Positions 1-7,139 of a DNA stretch of 41,662 nt are shown here, one piece after another. Source of the DNA: Pseudomonadota bacterium (GTDB lineage Bacteria; Myxococcota_A; Polyangia; Polyangiales; Polyangiaceae); assembly GCA_023460875.1 (NCBI GenBank), contig JAEWOQ010000330.1, positions 1-41,662 of the forward strand, written 5' to 3'. Every line of letters begins with the position of its first letter. Position 1 is the first letter of the stretch. A program made the position numbers and the translations under genes. Below the pieces are notes generated by a model. The model searched no databases. It had not been told where the DNA came from and was given only the letters and a program-made list of their open reading frames with translations.

Positions 1-580
1 TGACTGCGAGGCGGTGCGTGTGGGGGCCTAAGAGCCCGAACACGCAGCGGACGAGCTCGGCGGCCCAGGCGAAGGGGCCGTCGGGATCCTCATGGGAAGC
101 TTGGTAGCCCTCCCGCAGACACGGTGCGTCGGGAGCTTCGTCCTGGAAACAGAGCGGATCCTCTGGGGTCGAGCACCCGGGGTGCGCCTGGACACAGGCG
201 ATGAGATCCTGGCAACTCTCGACGGGATACAGGTTGAACACGTCGGCGCCGCTGGCGCGTGTGCAGGCGCGCTCTTGGCAGCAGCCATCGACGCGCGACC
301 AGTCGCAGGTCGGCGTGGCCAGGGGCTCGCACCGCTCGGGGCTCTCGGGGTCTGGCTCTTCCGAGCCGAACTCGCCGCTCGTCAAGCCCGTGCCACCCGT
401 GCCGCTTTCCCCGGCGTGGCCGGAGGTCCCTCCGGTGCTGGCTGGCTGGGGCAGGCTGGGGGCGCCGCCCGGGGCTGAGCCGGGATCGGGCCAGGTCCCC
501 GAGTCCGCGCGGGCGCAGCCCCACGCGGTGGACAGGGTGGCCGCGAGGGTGAGGACGGTGAGTGGGCGAGGGCGGCGCAT
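1..580 (-). CDS. Cys-rich secreted lipoprotein, C-terminus cut by window edge
   Basis: Reading the minus strand from an ATG at 580 gives an open frame of 193 codons that runs off the left edge. The start has a GAGG ribosome site about 8 bases upstream and lies 22 bases after the stop of the GH9 gene, so the two are probably cotranscribed. The protein opens with a basic stretch, a hydrophobic segment and a lipobox-like Ala-Trp-Gly-Cys, then a Gly/Ser/Thr/Pro linker of about 50 residues. The following domain has many cysteines (about a dozen in 110 residues, including a Cys-Cys pair), which suggests a disulfide-stabilised extracellular module. I do not recognise the family. The link to cellulose degradation is inferred only from its place behind the cellulase. 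Confidence 0.6.
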   Translation of the reverse strand, partial: MRRPRPLTVLTLAATLSTAWGCARADSGTWPDPGSAPGGAPSLPQPASTGGTSGHAGESGTGGTGLTSGEFGSEEPDPESPERCEPLATPTCDWSRVDGCCQERACTRASGADVFNLYPVESCQDLIACVQAHPGCSTPEDPLCFQDEAPDAPCLREGYQASHEDPDGPFAWAAELVRCVFGLLGPHTHRLAV

Positions 581-602
581 GGGGAGACCTCAGCGGACGA
601 GC

Positions 603-2969
603 TCAGCGGACGTAGACGGGGGGCGGCGGAGGCTCGGCCTTCTTCCGCTCGCCCATGCACGGCGGTTCCTCACCCCAGATGAGCTCGCCGTCGCTGTAGA
701 CCGTGACGTAGGGGGTCTTCGCGACGTCCTCGGTGCCTCCCACGTGGAGGTTCAGGAGACTCCAGTCGTTGCTCGAGTCCCAGGGGCAGCTCGCCGCCTG
801 GCTGAGGCCGTACTCGAGCAAGACATCACGGGGCGCGCCGAGGACCGGGAGGAGGCCCCAGAACTTGGCGCCGGTGTGGTCGAGCTCGAAGTAATAGACC
901 CCCGCGTCGGTGTCGCAGGCGATGGGAGCGCTGATCTGGGTCGGCACGGGCGGAGTGGCGCTCGTCCCCGTGTCGCGCATCAGCTGCGCCGTCACCGCGG
1001 TCACGGGATCGAGGCCCGCGGCGATCACCTCGCTGGCGTCGAACCAGAAGCGCGTCGTGAGCTTCTCGTCGTAGCGCGGCGGGTGGATCGACTCGTTCAT
1101 CGTGCGGATGTTGACCTGCGTCCGACACTCGCCGGGCTCGTCGTTGAGGTTAGCCATCGCGTAGAACTCGTCGATGGGATCCTCCAGCGGCGGGAAGTAC
1201 AAGAGGGGGCACTCCCCGGCGCCCCGATCGCCGTAGTGCGCCGCCAGCGCCGCGACGAGGGAGGCGTTGTAGTCGATCGTGACCTCGTTCGAACCGTAGT
1301 CGTCGCGGTTGTCGATGTGGGAGCCGTCACCCTGAGGGCCGTTTACGAGCGCGCCCCAGATCGTGTGGCGGTTCTCGGCGGGGATGCTCGGCTGTCCGTA
1401 GATGGACGCGTGGCCTGCGGCGTGGTGGGGCTGCAGCGCGTAGCTGTCCGTGTAGCCCATCACGAAGGACTTCCCGAGGTCGTTGTCGCCGAGGATGTAG
1501 TCGATCTGGCGGCGCGTCCAGCGGGTGAGGGCGTCGGCGGCGGGATCGTCCGGGAACGCCCGGGTGAACAGCAACGTCGTGAACTGCGCGGCCGCGTTGT
1601 ACCGAGCCGACCCCCAGCTCGCGTACACGTAGAAGCCGTCCGGCGTCGACGACCCGGAGGCGAAGCCCTCGGCCATCTCCCGGGCGATCGACACCCAGCG
1701 CGGGGCCATCGGATCTCCGCGATCGGTCATGAGCTGCGCCAGCTTGACGATGACGCCGGAGCGCATGGAGTCCCAGGAGTGGGGGGAGCTCTCGGCCCAG
1801 GCGGGTACCCACTGCCCGTTGGGGCCCGCCAGGAGGATGTTCGCCTGGGAGCCGAAGGAGAGCCAAGGCTTGTCCCCGGTCACGATCGCGTCGAGGTACG
1901 CCTTGTTCTTTCCGGGGTTGGCCAGATAGAGCCACAGGGCGGCCCAAGCCAAATCGTCCGTCGAGCTGTTCGACGTGTAGAGGCCGCCATCGTCGCTCGC
2001 CCGAGCCTCGGGGTGGCGCGCGGCGAACTCGTACAGGGCCTTCGCGTAGTCGAGGCAGCGCTCGGCGTACTCGACGTCCGCCTCCGTCTTGCGATGGGCG
2101 TAGGTGACGATGCCCGTGAGGGCGAGGGTGGCGGCGGCCGCGGCGGTGACGTCGGCGGCGGGGCGGCCTTCATGGACGAAGTAGGCCTTGCGGGGGCACA
2201 GGTCGGTCCGACGAACCTCGGGCGGCATCCAGAAGCAGGAGTGGTCGGACGCGTCGGCGACCTGGTGCGCGAAGGCGACGAGCTTGCCGTCCGCGTCGCG
2301 GAAGGTCGATTTCATGAAGTAGTCGGCGGCCCAGCGGACCTGCCCCAGCGCCTCATCGAGGAGGCTCGTCGTCGTGTAGGAGTCGGGGTACTCGTAGACG
2401 CTCCAGGCGATCATCGACGCGGCGAAGGCCGTCGTCAGGGTGAATTTGATGTAGTCGCCCGCGTCGTGATAGCCGCCCGCTAGATCGACCGTGCCATTAC
2501 CGTCGGGATCGAGCACCGCGCGGTGCTCGTCGATGAACGCCTGGCTGAGGTTCACGCCATTGGGATCCTCCGGATCGAGCGCGATCACGCCGTCGCCGAC
2601 GTGGGCGTCCCCGCGCCATTGCACGTCGGTGCAGTGCACGCCGGGGCCGGATTTGTTCACGTTGAAGAACCACAGGGACTTCTGCAGGGCCTCCGCCCAG
2701 GGCCCCGGGGCGCCTTCGCAGGTGTACGTGAGCGGGAACGGCTCCGGGGAGCAGACGGGTGGCTCGCTGACGTGTTCCGTGACGCCGTCGAGATCCAGTA
2801 GCGGATTGCCGTCGCTCTGTGCGCCCGCCCCCGCGCCTTTGCCCTTGCCGCCGCTGCCGCCGCCGCCGTCCCTACCGTCGCCTCCCGAGGAACAGCCGCC
2901 GACCAACCCCGCCAGGAGAACCGCACAGCCAACACTCGCCCACGACAACGTTCGCTCCGCGCCACGCAT
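603..2969 (-). CDS. GH9 endoglucanase lipoprotein with CBM3-like C-terminus
   Basis: A secreted cellulase that should cleave beta-1,4-glucan. The ATG at 2969 is preferred over one at 3065 because it places a lipoprotein signal (hydrophobic core ending GLVGGCSS) at the N-terminus; the product is 788 residues. A Gly/Lys/Ala linker follows. The GH9 catalytic domain shows GGYHDAGDYIKF (the two nucleophile-side Asp), PHHAAGHAS, and SNEVTIDYNASL with the acid Glu. The last 190 residues resemble CBM3, including the typical ending YVTVYSDGELIWGEEP. All key GH9 residues I looked for are present, so the enzyme should be active. It is followed after 22 bases by a small lipoprotein gene. A lipid anchor on a cellulase suggests display on the outer membrane, which is an inference. 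Confidence 0.9.
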   Translation of the reverse strand: MRGAERTLSWASVGCAVLLAGLVGGCSSGGDGRDGGGGSGGKGKGAGAGAQSDGNPLLDLDGVTEHVSEPPVCSPEPFPLTYTCEGAPGPWAEALQKSLWFFNVNKSGPGVHCTDVQWRGDAHVGDGVIALDPEDPNGVNLSQAFIDEHRAVLDPDGNGTVDLAGGYHDAGDYIKFTLTTAFAASMIAWSVYEYPDSYTTTSLLDEALGQVRWAADYFMKSTFRDADGKLVAFAHQVADASDHSCFWMPPEVRRTDLCPRKAYFVHEGRPAADVTAAAAATLALTGIVTYAHRKTEADVEYAERCLDYAKALYEFAARHPEARASDDGGLYTSNSSTDDLAWAALWLYLANPGKNKAYLDAIVTGDKPWLSFGSQANILLAGPNGQWVPAWAESSPHSWDSMRSGVIVKLAQLMTDRGDPMAPRWVSIAREMAEGFASGSSTPDGFYVYASWGSARYNAAAQFTTLLFTRAFPDDPAADALTRWTRRQIDYILGDNDLGKSFVMGYTDSYALQPHHAAGHASIYGQPSIPAENRHTIWGALVNGPQGDGSHIDNRDDYGSNEVTIDYNASLVAALAAHYGDRGAGECPLLYFPPLEDPIDEFYAMANLNDEPGECRTQVNIRTMNESIHPPRYDEKLTTRFWFDASEVIAAGLDPVTAVTAQLMRDTGTSATPPVPTQISAPIACDTDAGVYYFELDHTGAKFWGLLPVLGAPRDVLLEYGLSQAASCPWDSSNDWSLLNLHVGGTEDVAKTPYVTVYSDGELIWGEEPPCMGERKKAEPPPPPVYVR

Positions 2970-4017
2970 GAGTCGATGGTGTGGCGTCGACTCGATGGCG
3001 CCAATGACGGTGGTCAGGTGTCCCGAGAGGAAGGTCTCCTGCGCCGGGTCACCCCCTGGGCCCACGCCGTCCTCCTGAGCCGTCGAGGCGCCGCCGATGA
3101 GCCGTCGAGGAGGCCGCGGCCGGTACGCTGGGAGACCCCCGGGGCCGGACGCCAGCAGGAGGCTCTCCTTCTCCTCCTCGGTGTCGTCGAAGGCTTCAGC
3201 GCAACGCAGCGCGGACGCACACCGGTCCGCTCGTAAGCTGCCCTAGCCGGGACGACGTCGATGGCTCCGCGCGAAGAAGCGCGAGAGATGTCGTCCAGTG
3301 CGCGTGTGGCGTAGTCGAAGGCTTGCTCCCAGGACGGCCGGACCCACCTGTCATTGCTTCGCTGGAAGTACTTGGCCTCCGGCTTGCCCGTGCGGGGGTC
3401 TCTCGGAAATCCTGCCTCGATCCAGTCCTTGAAGCCTTCACGTACCCGGGGCGCTTCGGGGCGAAGGTGCGCCCTGGGGGGAGCGTCGTCCGGAACGGGC
3501 GACGCCCCGGAGGAGGGCACAAGGAAAAACCTTCGTCCGGGGAGGGGTGTCTGCGACATACGGAAGACTCGCTGGGGCGTTCGCCGACGACGGTGGAGCG
3601 TGAGGCGCGACGCGGGTGTTATCGATTCAGGGTATCGACGCCACTCGGAGCGTTCGATGATGGCCGTCAGACTGACCTCGAACGCGCCGGAGCACTCCGC
3701 CCGCGCAGCATCCTCAGCTCTTTGGCCGGCCGCGGGGCGCGCCAGCACCCGGTGAGAACGCGGGGGAGCGGGCGTTCGGAAGAGCAAGAGGCATGCCTCA
3801 CTGGGCGCCCTCCTCTGCTGGTCGTGACGATCATCATTGCATCGTCAGGCCATCGGCGGCACCATGACCCGCGCTGAGTGCGGACACGCACTTCGCAGAG
3901 GCAGGTCGCCCGCTGCAGGATGACCCTGTGGACAGAAGTGGTGCCAGCCGAGGGATGGCGCGCGACCGCGAGATCGCCTTTCGGCGTCCGTCGCGATCAG
4001 GAGGAGCATCGTCGCAC
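2970..4017. other. Gene-poor region between cellulase and cytochrome c
   Basis: About one kilobase without a convincing intact gene. Frames exist on both strands but have the biased composition of shadow frames. The only protein-like stretch is a short minus-strand fragment (annotated separately at 3290-3559) that resembles part of a molybdopterin enzyme. A ribosome site AGGAGG at 3999-4004 belongs to the downstream cytochrome gene. No promoter could be assigned with confidence. Confidence 0.5.
3290..3559 (-). pseudogene. Possible remnant of a molybdopterin oxidoreductase large subunit
   Basis: The minus-strand frame from an ATG at 3559 contains a stretch reading EGFKDWIEAGFPRDPRTGKP and shortly after RWVRPSWEQAFDYATRALDD. 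The second part has the pattern W-x-x-x-SW-(D/E)-x-A that bis-MGD enzymes carry between the Fe-S N-terminus and the Mo-binding domain; the NapA of this window has RFEAISWEEAVEIVAKRILD at the equivalent place. Before and after this block the frame becomes Arg/Pro-rich shadow sequence, and no Fe-S cysteines or Mo ligand follow. It may therefore be the relic of a second nitrate reductase-type enzyme. The family assignment rests on one motif and is uncertain. Confidence 0.4.
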
Positions 4018-4449
4018 ATGTTTAGGTTCACGAGTATCGTCGTCGTGCTTGGGGTCACCGCTTTGGTGGGGTGTGAGGACAAGCAAGAGCAAGCGCCCGC
4101 CCAGCAGGAGCCGGTGAGGGTAGAGGCGCCGCCGCCCCAGACGGCGCCCGCCGCGGGCCCGGCCGGAGAAGCCGAGAAGTACTTCAAGGCGAGATGCGTG
4201 GTGTGTCACGGGACAACAGGCGCAGGCGACGGCCCGGGCGCTGCGGCCATCGACCCCAAGCCCCGCGCCTTCGGGGATCCCGCTTGGCAGGACGAGACGA
4301 CCGACGAGGCGATCGCGAAGATCATCACCGAGGGCGGACCCGCAGTGGGGAAGAGCCCTGGCATGCCTGCTCATCCGGACATCAAAGGGAAGCCTGAGGT
4401 GCTGAAGGAGCTGGTGGCCATCGTGCGCGGCTTCCGCAAGGACGGCTGA
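4018..4449 (+). CDS. Mono-heme cytochrome c lipoprotein
   Basis: Small periplasmic electron carrier of 143 residues. The ATG at 4018 is chosen because it begins a clear lipoprotein signal (MFRFTSIVVVLGVTALVGC) and has AGGAGG 13 bases upstream; an in-frame ATG at 3928 would bury the signal. A charged and Pro/Ala-rich linker precedes one haem-binding CVVCH. A Met about 50 residues later (GKSPGMPAH) is a plausible axial ligand. The fold class is that of the cytochrome c6/c551 type with a GDGPGA motif after the haem. It could shuttle electrons to or from the nitrate system 20 kb away, but nothing in the sequence ties it to a partner. No sigma-54 motif precedes it. Confidence 0.85.
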   Translation: MFRFTSIVVVLGVTALVGCEDKQEQAPAQQEPVRVEAPPPQTAPAAGPAGEAEKYFKARCVVCHGTTGAGDGPGAAAIDPKPRAFGDPAWQDETTDEAIAKIITEGGPAVGKSPGMPAHPDIKGKPEVLKELVAIVRGFRKDG

Positions 4450-4487
4450 GCAGCCGCGACGACGAAGACAGGACGGACGCTGCACCC

Positions 4488-5291
4488 ATGGGCGCAGGAC
4501 CCGCGATGCTCCCGATCTCGATCCGCTACCGTCAGCTCAGCTTCGAGCGGGCGGCGCGGCGTTACGACGCAGTGTCCGGGGTGCAGCGCGTCATGGCGCA
4601 GCGGCTCTTGGAGCTGCTGCAGCTCGAGAAGAAGGCCCCACGACACATCCTCGAGCTCGGATGTGGGACGGGGCACCTCTCGGAGCTCCTCGTGAGGAGA
4701 TTTCCCGAGGCCCGGCTCCTGTGCACGGATCTGTCCGGGGCCATGCTGGAGCAGACGCGAAGGCGGCTGACGGGCGGGCGCGGGCGCGGGTTGCACTGGC
4801 TCCAGCTCGACGCGAGCCGCGTGCGAGAGGCGCTCCGAGCGCGCTTCGACCTCATCGCGAGCAGCGCGATGGTGCAGTGGCTCGACGACCTGCCGTCCCA
4901 CTTGCAGGGGATCGAGCGCCGGTTGAGGCCCGGAGGCCACTACCTGGTCAGCGGCTTCGGCGCGGACAACTTGCCCGAGCTGGGCCGCGCGCTCGCGCGC
5001 TTCGACGTGGCGTCCAACATCGGGCACTCACGCGAGCGCCTGGAGCGTGCGTGCTCGAGCGCCGGCTTGCGCGTCGTCACCTTCAGGAGTGAGAGCGTGG
5101 CCCAGGAGTACCGCGACGCACGGGAGTTCTTCGAGGTGCTGCGGGCCATGGGAGCGTCGCGGTACCCGGGCGAGAAGCCCCTGGCGCCTAGGGCGCTCCG
5201 CGGGCTGATCAGGGAGTACGGCCAGCGCAACGCGAGCGCGGGCGGGGTGCACGCGACCTGGCGGCCCTGGTACGCCCTCTTGAGGCGCTGA
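4488..5291 (+). CDS. bioC: BioC-like SAM-dependent methyltransferase
   Basis: A class I methyltransferase of 267 residues (or 261 from the ATG at 4506). The N-terminus FERAARRYDAVSGVQRVMAQ is characteristic of BioC, malonyl-ACP O-methyltransferase, which starts pimelate synthesis for biotin. SAM-binding motif I reads ILELGCGTGHLSELL, followed by LLCTDLSGAML with the acidic residue for the ribose, and ASSAMVQWLDDL. Length fits BioC. It starts 38 bases after the cytochrome stop, so the two may share a transcript, though no functional link is evident. No other biotin genes are in view, so a more general methyltransferase remains possible. Confidence 0.75.
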   Translation: MGAGPAMLPISIRYRQLSFERAARRYDAVSGVQRVMAQRLLELLQLEKKAPRHILELGCGTGHLSELLVRRFPEARLLCTDLSGAMLEQTRRRLTGGRGRGLHWLQLDASRVREALRARFDLIASSAMVQWLDDLPSHLQGIERRLRPGGHYLVSGFGADNLPELGRALARFDVASNIGHSRERLERACSSAGLRVVTFRSESVAQEYRDAREFFEVLRAMGASRYPGEKPLAPRALRGLIREYGQRNASAGGVHATWRPWYALLRR

Positions 5292-5304
5292 CGCGCCGGG
5301 AGTG

Positions 5305-5385
5305 GCGCTGTGCTCAGGAGCGCTGTGCTCAGGAGCGCTGTGCTCAGGAGCGCCGTGCTCAGGAGCGCCGTGCTCAGGAGCGCTG
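5305..5385. repeat. 15-bp tandem repeat (5.4 copies) spanning a stop codon
   Basis: Units of GCGCTGTGCTCAGGA start at 5305, 5320, 5335, 5350 and 5365, with a partial sixth at 5380. The last two full units carry CGCC in place of CGCT. The array covers the stop codon (TGA, minus strand 5376-5374) of the hemerythrin gene, so the stop is itself repeated every 15 bases. The array continues into the gap before the BioC gene. The plus-strand reading gives a Cys/Ser/Gly/Ala peptide repeat that I regard as meaningless. Confidence 0.9.
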
Positions 5386-5901
5386 GGCCTCCTTGGGTGG
5401 TTTCATCCGACGAGCGGACGCCAAAGCTGCCTCGGCGGTGCGATAGACGCCCGGGCGATCGAGGTGTGGCGCCACGCGGATCGAGCGGAACTGGATGGCC
5501 TCCTCGGCGAGCGCGGCGGACCGCGCAGGCGAGAACAGGGCTTCACACTCGGCGTAGACACCTTCCGGGCCCTCTTCTTTGGCGTCGTGGACCGTCAGGA
5601 GTGAGGCGATCTCCGCACACAGGGCGACGTCCGGCGGAGGGACCAGGAGAGAGGTGAGCGCGGCGTGATCGACGCGGAGCTCGTGGGCGCGGCTCAGAGG
5701 GACATTCCCCTGTGCCAGACGCGCCGCTGGCAGGAGGACCTTCTCCTCGATGGCTATGTGGCGCAGGAGCCCCTGGCGAAAGGTCGCGAAGGGTTCGGGA
5801 GAGAAACGTCCTTCGGCCATCGCGGCCTCGAGGAGCGCGTGCAGGCGCTCGTGGTCGCGCACGAGATAGTCGGTGATGCGGTCGAGGGGGGGCGAGGTCA
5901 T
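5374..5901 (-). CDS. Hemerythrin-like protein 1
   Basis: A 175-residue four-helix bundle with hemerythrin/HHE metal ligands: VRDHERLHALL, LLRHIAIEEKVLLPA (H-x3-E), ELRVDHAALTSLL, and LLTVHDAKEEGPEGVYAECE. Such proteins bind a non-haem di-iron centre that holds O2 or NO; a role in NO or O2 handling is inferred from the neighbouring RIC, NnrS and nap genes. The ATG at 5901 is chosen because the domain begins directly after it; a longer frame upstream lacks family-like sequence. The C-terminal 60 residues are not hemerythrin-like. A sigma-54-type promoter lies at 5943-5958 and predicts transcription from about 5932, giving a 31-base leader. It is divergent from a second hemerythrin gene. Confidence 0.85.
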   Translation of the reverse strand: MTSPPLDRITDYLVRDHERLHALLEAAMAEGRFSPEPFATFRQGLLRHIAIEEKVLLPAARLAQGNVPLSRAHELRVDHAALTSLLVPPPDVALCAEIASLLTVHDAKEEGPEGVYAECEALFSPARSAALAEEAIQFRSIRVAPHLDRPGVYRTAEAALASARRMKPPKEAQRS

Positions 5902-5915
5902 AAGAGTGTTGTGCC

Positions 5916-5934
5916 GCGTTGAGCGGTCCAACGC
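5916..5934. promoter_or_regulatory. Inverted repeat GCGTTG-N7-CAACGC
   Basis: A perfect 6-7-6 inverted repeat lies 15 to 33 bases upstream of the hemerythrin 1 start, just at and after its predicted sigma-54 transcription start (about 5932). It could be a repressor operator or a hairpin in the leader. It resembles an Fnr-type site (TTG...CAA) but has seven rather than eight bases between the halves, so I do not call it one. Confidence 0.4.
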
Positions 5935-5942
5935 GATCGGGT

Positions 5943-5958
5943 TGCATCGCGCATGCCA
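5943..5958 (-). promoter_or_regulatory. Sigma-54 -24/-12 promoter of hemerythrin 1
   Basis: The minus strand reads TGGCATGCGCGATGCA. Against the consensus TGGCACR-N4-TTGCW it matches 10 of 12 constrained positions and keeps both GG at -24 and TGC at -12 with correct spacing. Predicted start is near 5932, a 31-base leader. The candidate enhancer at 6068-6082 lies 110 bases upstream. Confidence 0.65.
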
Positions 5959-6067
5959 GCTAGCCGTTGGCGGAGCTGGGTGGGTCAGTGAGGGGCTTTC
6001 TTGAAACGCACGGACACGGAGACGCGGTCCGGCTCCGGGAACCAGCGCCGAACCAGCGCCGTGCGAC

Positions 6068-6082
6068 GTGCAGGATCTGCGT
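6068..6082. promoter_or_regulatory. Candidate activator site TGCAG-GAT-CTGCG
   Basis: The core GCAGGATCTGC is a near-perfect palindrome and is shared with the cupin/oxidase spacer at 12867-12881. It lies midway between the divergent hemerythrin genes, 110 bases from the sigma-54 motif on each side (5958 and 6191), which is a usual distance for an enhancer-binding protein. The binding protein is inferred to be the sigma-54 activator at 10549-11553. Confidence 0.55.
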
Positions 6083-6190
6083 GGGTCCCTGGCGTCCATG
6101 CAGGCCTTGCATCTCAGCGGAGAGGTTTGCGAGGCGTGAAGAGCCTCGCCAGTGCGGGGATCCCGCCGCTGAGCTCACTTTTCAGGCGCG

Positions 6191-6206
6191 CGGTATGCTT
6201 TCTGCT
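6191..6206 (+). promoter_or_regulatory. Weak sigma-54 -24/-12 motif before hemerythrin 2
   Basis: CGGTATGCTTTCTGCT matches 8 of 12 constrained consensus positions but retains GG and TGC at exact spacing. The predicted start (about 6217) falls one base before the GTG start codon at 6218. On its own this would be unconvincing; the support is that the same arrangement recurs at other genes of the cluster. Confidence 0.45.
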
Positions 6207-6217
6207 TAGGGGCCGCC

Positions 6218-6727
6218 GTGGAGAGCCTTCGCAGCTGCGATGACCTCGTGACCCGCTGGTTCCTGGGGCACACGACCTTCCGCAAGGTGCTGAGCCTCGC
6301 GGTGGCTGTGGGGCGGGGGGGCCAACGCAAGGAGTCCGAGCTGGTCGAGATGTGTCGGCGCTGCGAGCGGTACTTGCTGGAGGTGCTTCCCCTCGAGACG
6401 GCCGACGAGGAGAGGTGCCTCTTCCCGCGGCTCATCGGGAAGCGCGCGGACATCGACGAGGCGCTGGAGGTCGCGCGGAGCCACCGGCGCGCCCAGGCCC
6501 CGCTGATCCATGCCCTCTTGGCGGAGCTCGAAGGCGTGCGCTGCCACCCGACCTCGGCGCGCCATCGACAGCGTCTGTTGGTGCTCGCCGAGCGCTTGGC
6601 CTTCGAGCTCGGCAAGCACCTCGCCTACGAGGAGCGGGTGCTCTACCCCGCGCTGGGATCTCTGCTCACCGCGGACGAGCAACGGATCGTGCTGGAGGAG
6701 CTGGGGCCGGCGCGAGACCTCGACTGA
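6218..6727 (+). CDS. Hemerythrin-like protein 2
   Basis: A 169-residue helical protein with the HHE pattern FLGHTTFRKVL, ADEERCLFPRL, SHRRAQAPLIHALL and LGKHLAYEERVLYPAL. It aligns along its length with hemerythrin 3 (9997-10512). At the second ligand block hemerythrin 3 has LPLHIADEEE whereas this protein has LPLETADEER, so a metal-ligand His is replaced by Glu. The iron site may therefore be altered. The GTG start at 6218 is the only start before the domain, but a GTG at 6248 is also possible. It is divergent from hemerythrin 1, sharing the 6068-6082 palindrome. A perfect CTGACG/CGTCAG inverted repeat just after the stop may act as a weak terminator. Confidence 0.8.
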   Translation: MESLRSCDDLVTRWFLGHTTFRKVLSLAVAVGRGGQRKESELVEMCRRCERYLLEVLPLETADEERCLFPRLIGKRADIDEALEVARSHRRAQAPLIHALLAELEGVRCHPTSARHRQRLLVLAERLAFELGKHLAYEERVLYPALGSLLTADEQRIVLEELGPARDLD

Positions 6728-7139
6728 CGACCGTCAGGCGCGCCGTCGCTAGCTCGGTGCGGGGCGCGGACCCGTGAGGCATATGGTAGGATGCGGGTTC
6801 ACTGGCTCGTGATGTCTTCGTTGGAGGGGGCGCGCTATGGCGTGGTGGTCGCTCGGAGAGCTCGTGTGCCGGTGAGCTGCGAGGCCTCCTCGTCGGACGA
6901 GTGTTCGGGAGCGCCCGGACGGGATCGGGCACTTGTCCGGCGCGGGACGTGGCGGGCTGGTCGGAGGGGGTCAGGGAACGCGTCGAGGTCCGTTCACGCC
7001 GCTCCCCGCCTGCGAAGCCGTGAGGTGTCGAGGATCGCGCGGGGGCGATGGGAAAGGGGTGTTTTGCCCACTCGTGCAGCCGGAGGTGGGCGCACGTGGC
7101 CGCGTGGGGGTGGCCCGAAGCCTGCAATATCACGCTTCC
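6728..7139. other. Intergenic region before the second GH9 gene
   Basis: About 410 bases without a credible gene; an in-frame extension of the GH9 frame reaches 6933 but its sequence is Gly/Arg-rich and lacks any signal peptide. A sigma-54-like string at 6838-6853 keeps GG and GC but not TGC, so it is not annotated. I see no riboswitch or strong ribosome site; the GH9 start is set by its signal peptide. Confidence 0.4.

Noticed and set aside
201..2483. Long plus-strand open frame opposite the GH9 gene
   Set aside because: Val/Arg/Gly-rich shadow sequence in a high-GC region; the minus-strand frame has clear GH9 motifs.
5302..5604. Plus-strand peptide with Cys-Ser-Gly-Ala repeats
   Set aside because: Made only by the 15-bp DNA repeat and by shadow of the minus-strand hemerythrin gene; no family match.
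5374..6727. Classical Fnr box TTGAT-N4-ATCAA
   Set aside because: I looked in the hemerythrin, nap, crp and nir spacers and found no exact match; the inverted repeat at 5916-5934 has the wrong spacing.
6838..6853. Sigma-54-like string TGGCGTGGTGGTCGCT before the second GH9 gene
   Set aside because: Has GG and GC but TCGC instead of TTGC and lies about 300 bases from the start; the GH9 gene has no N-oxide link.
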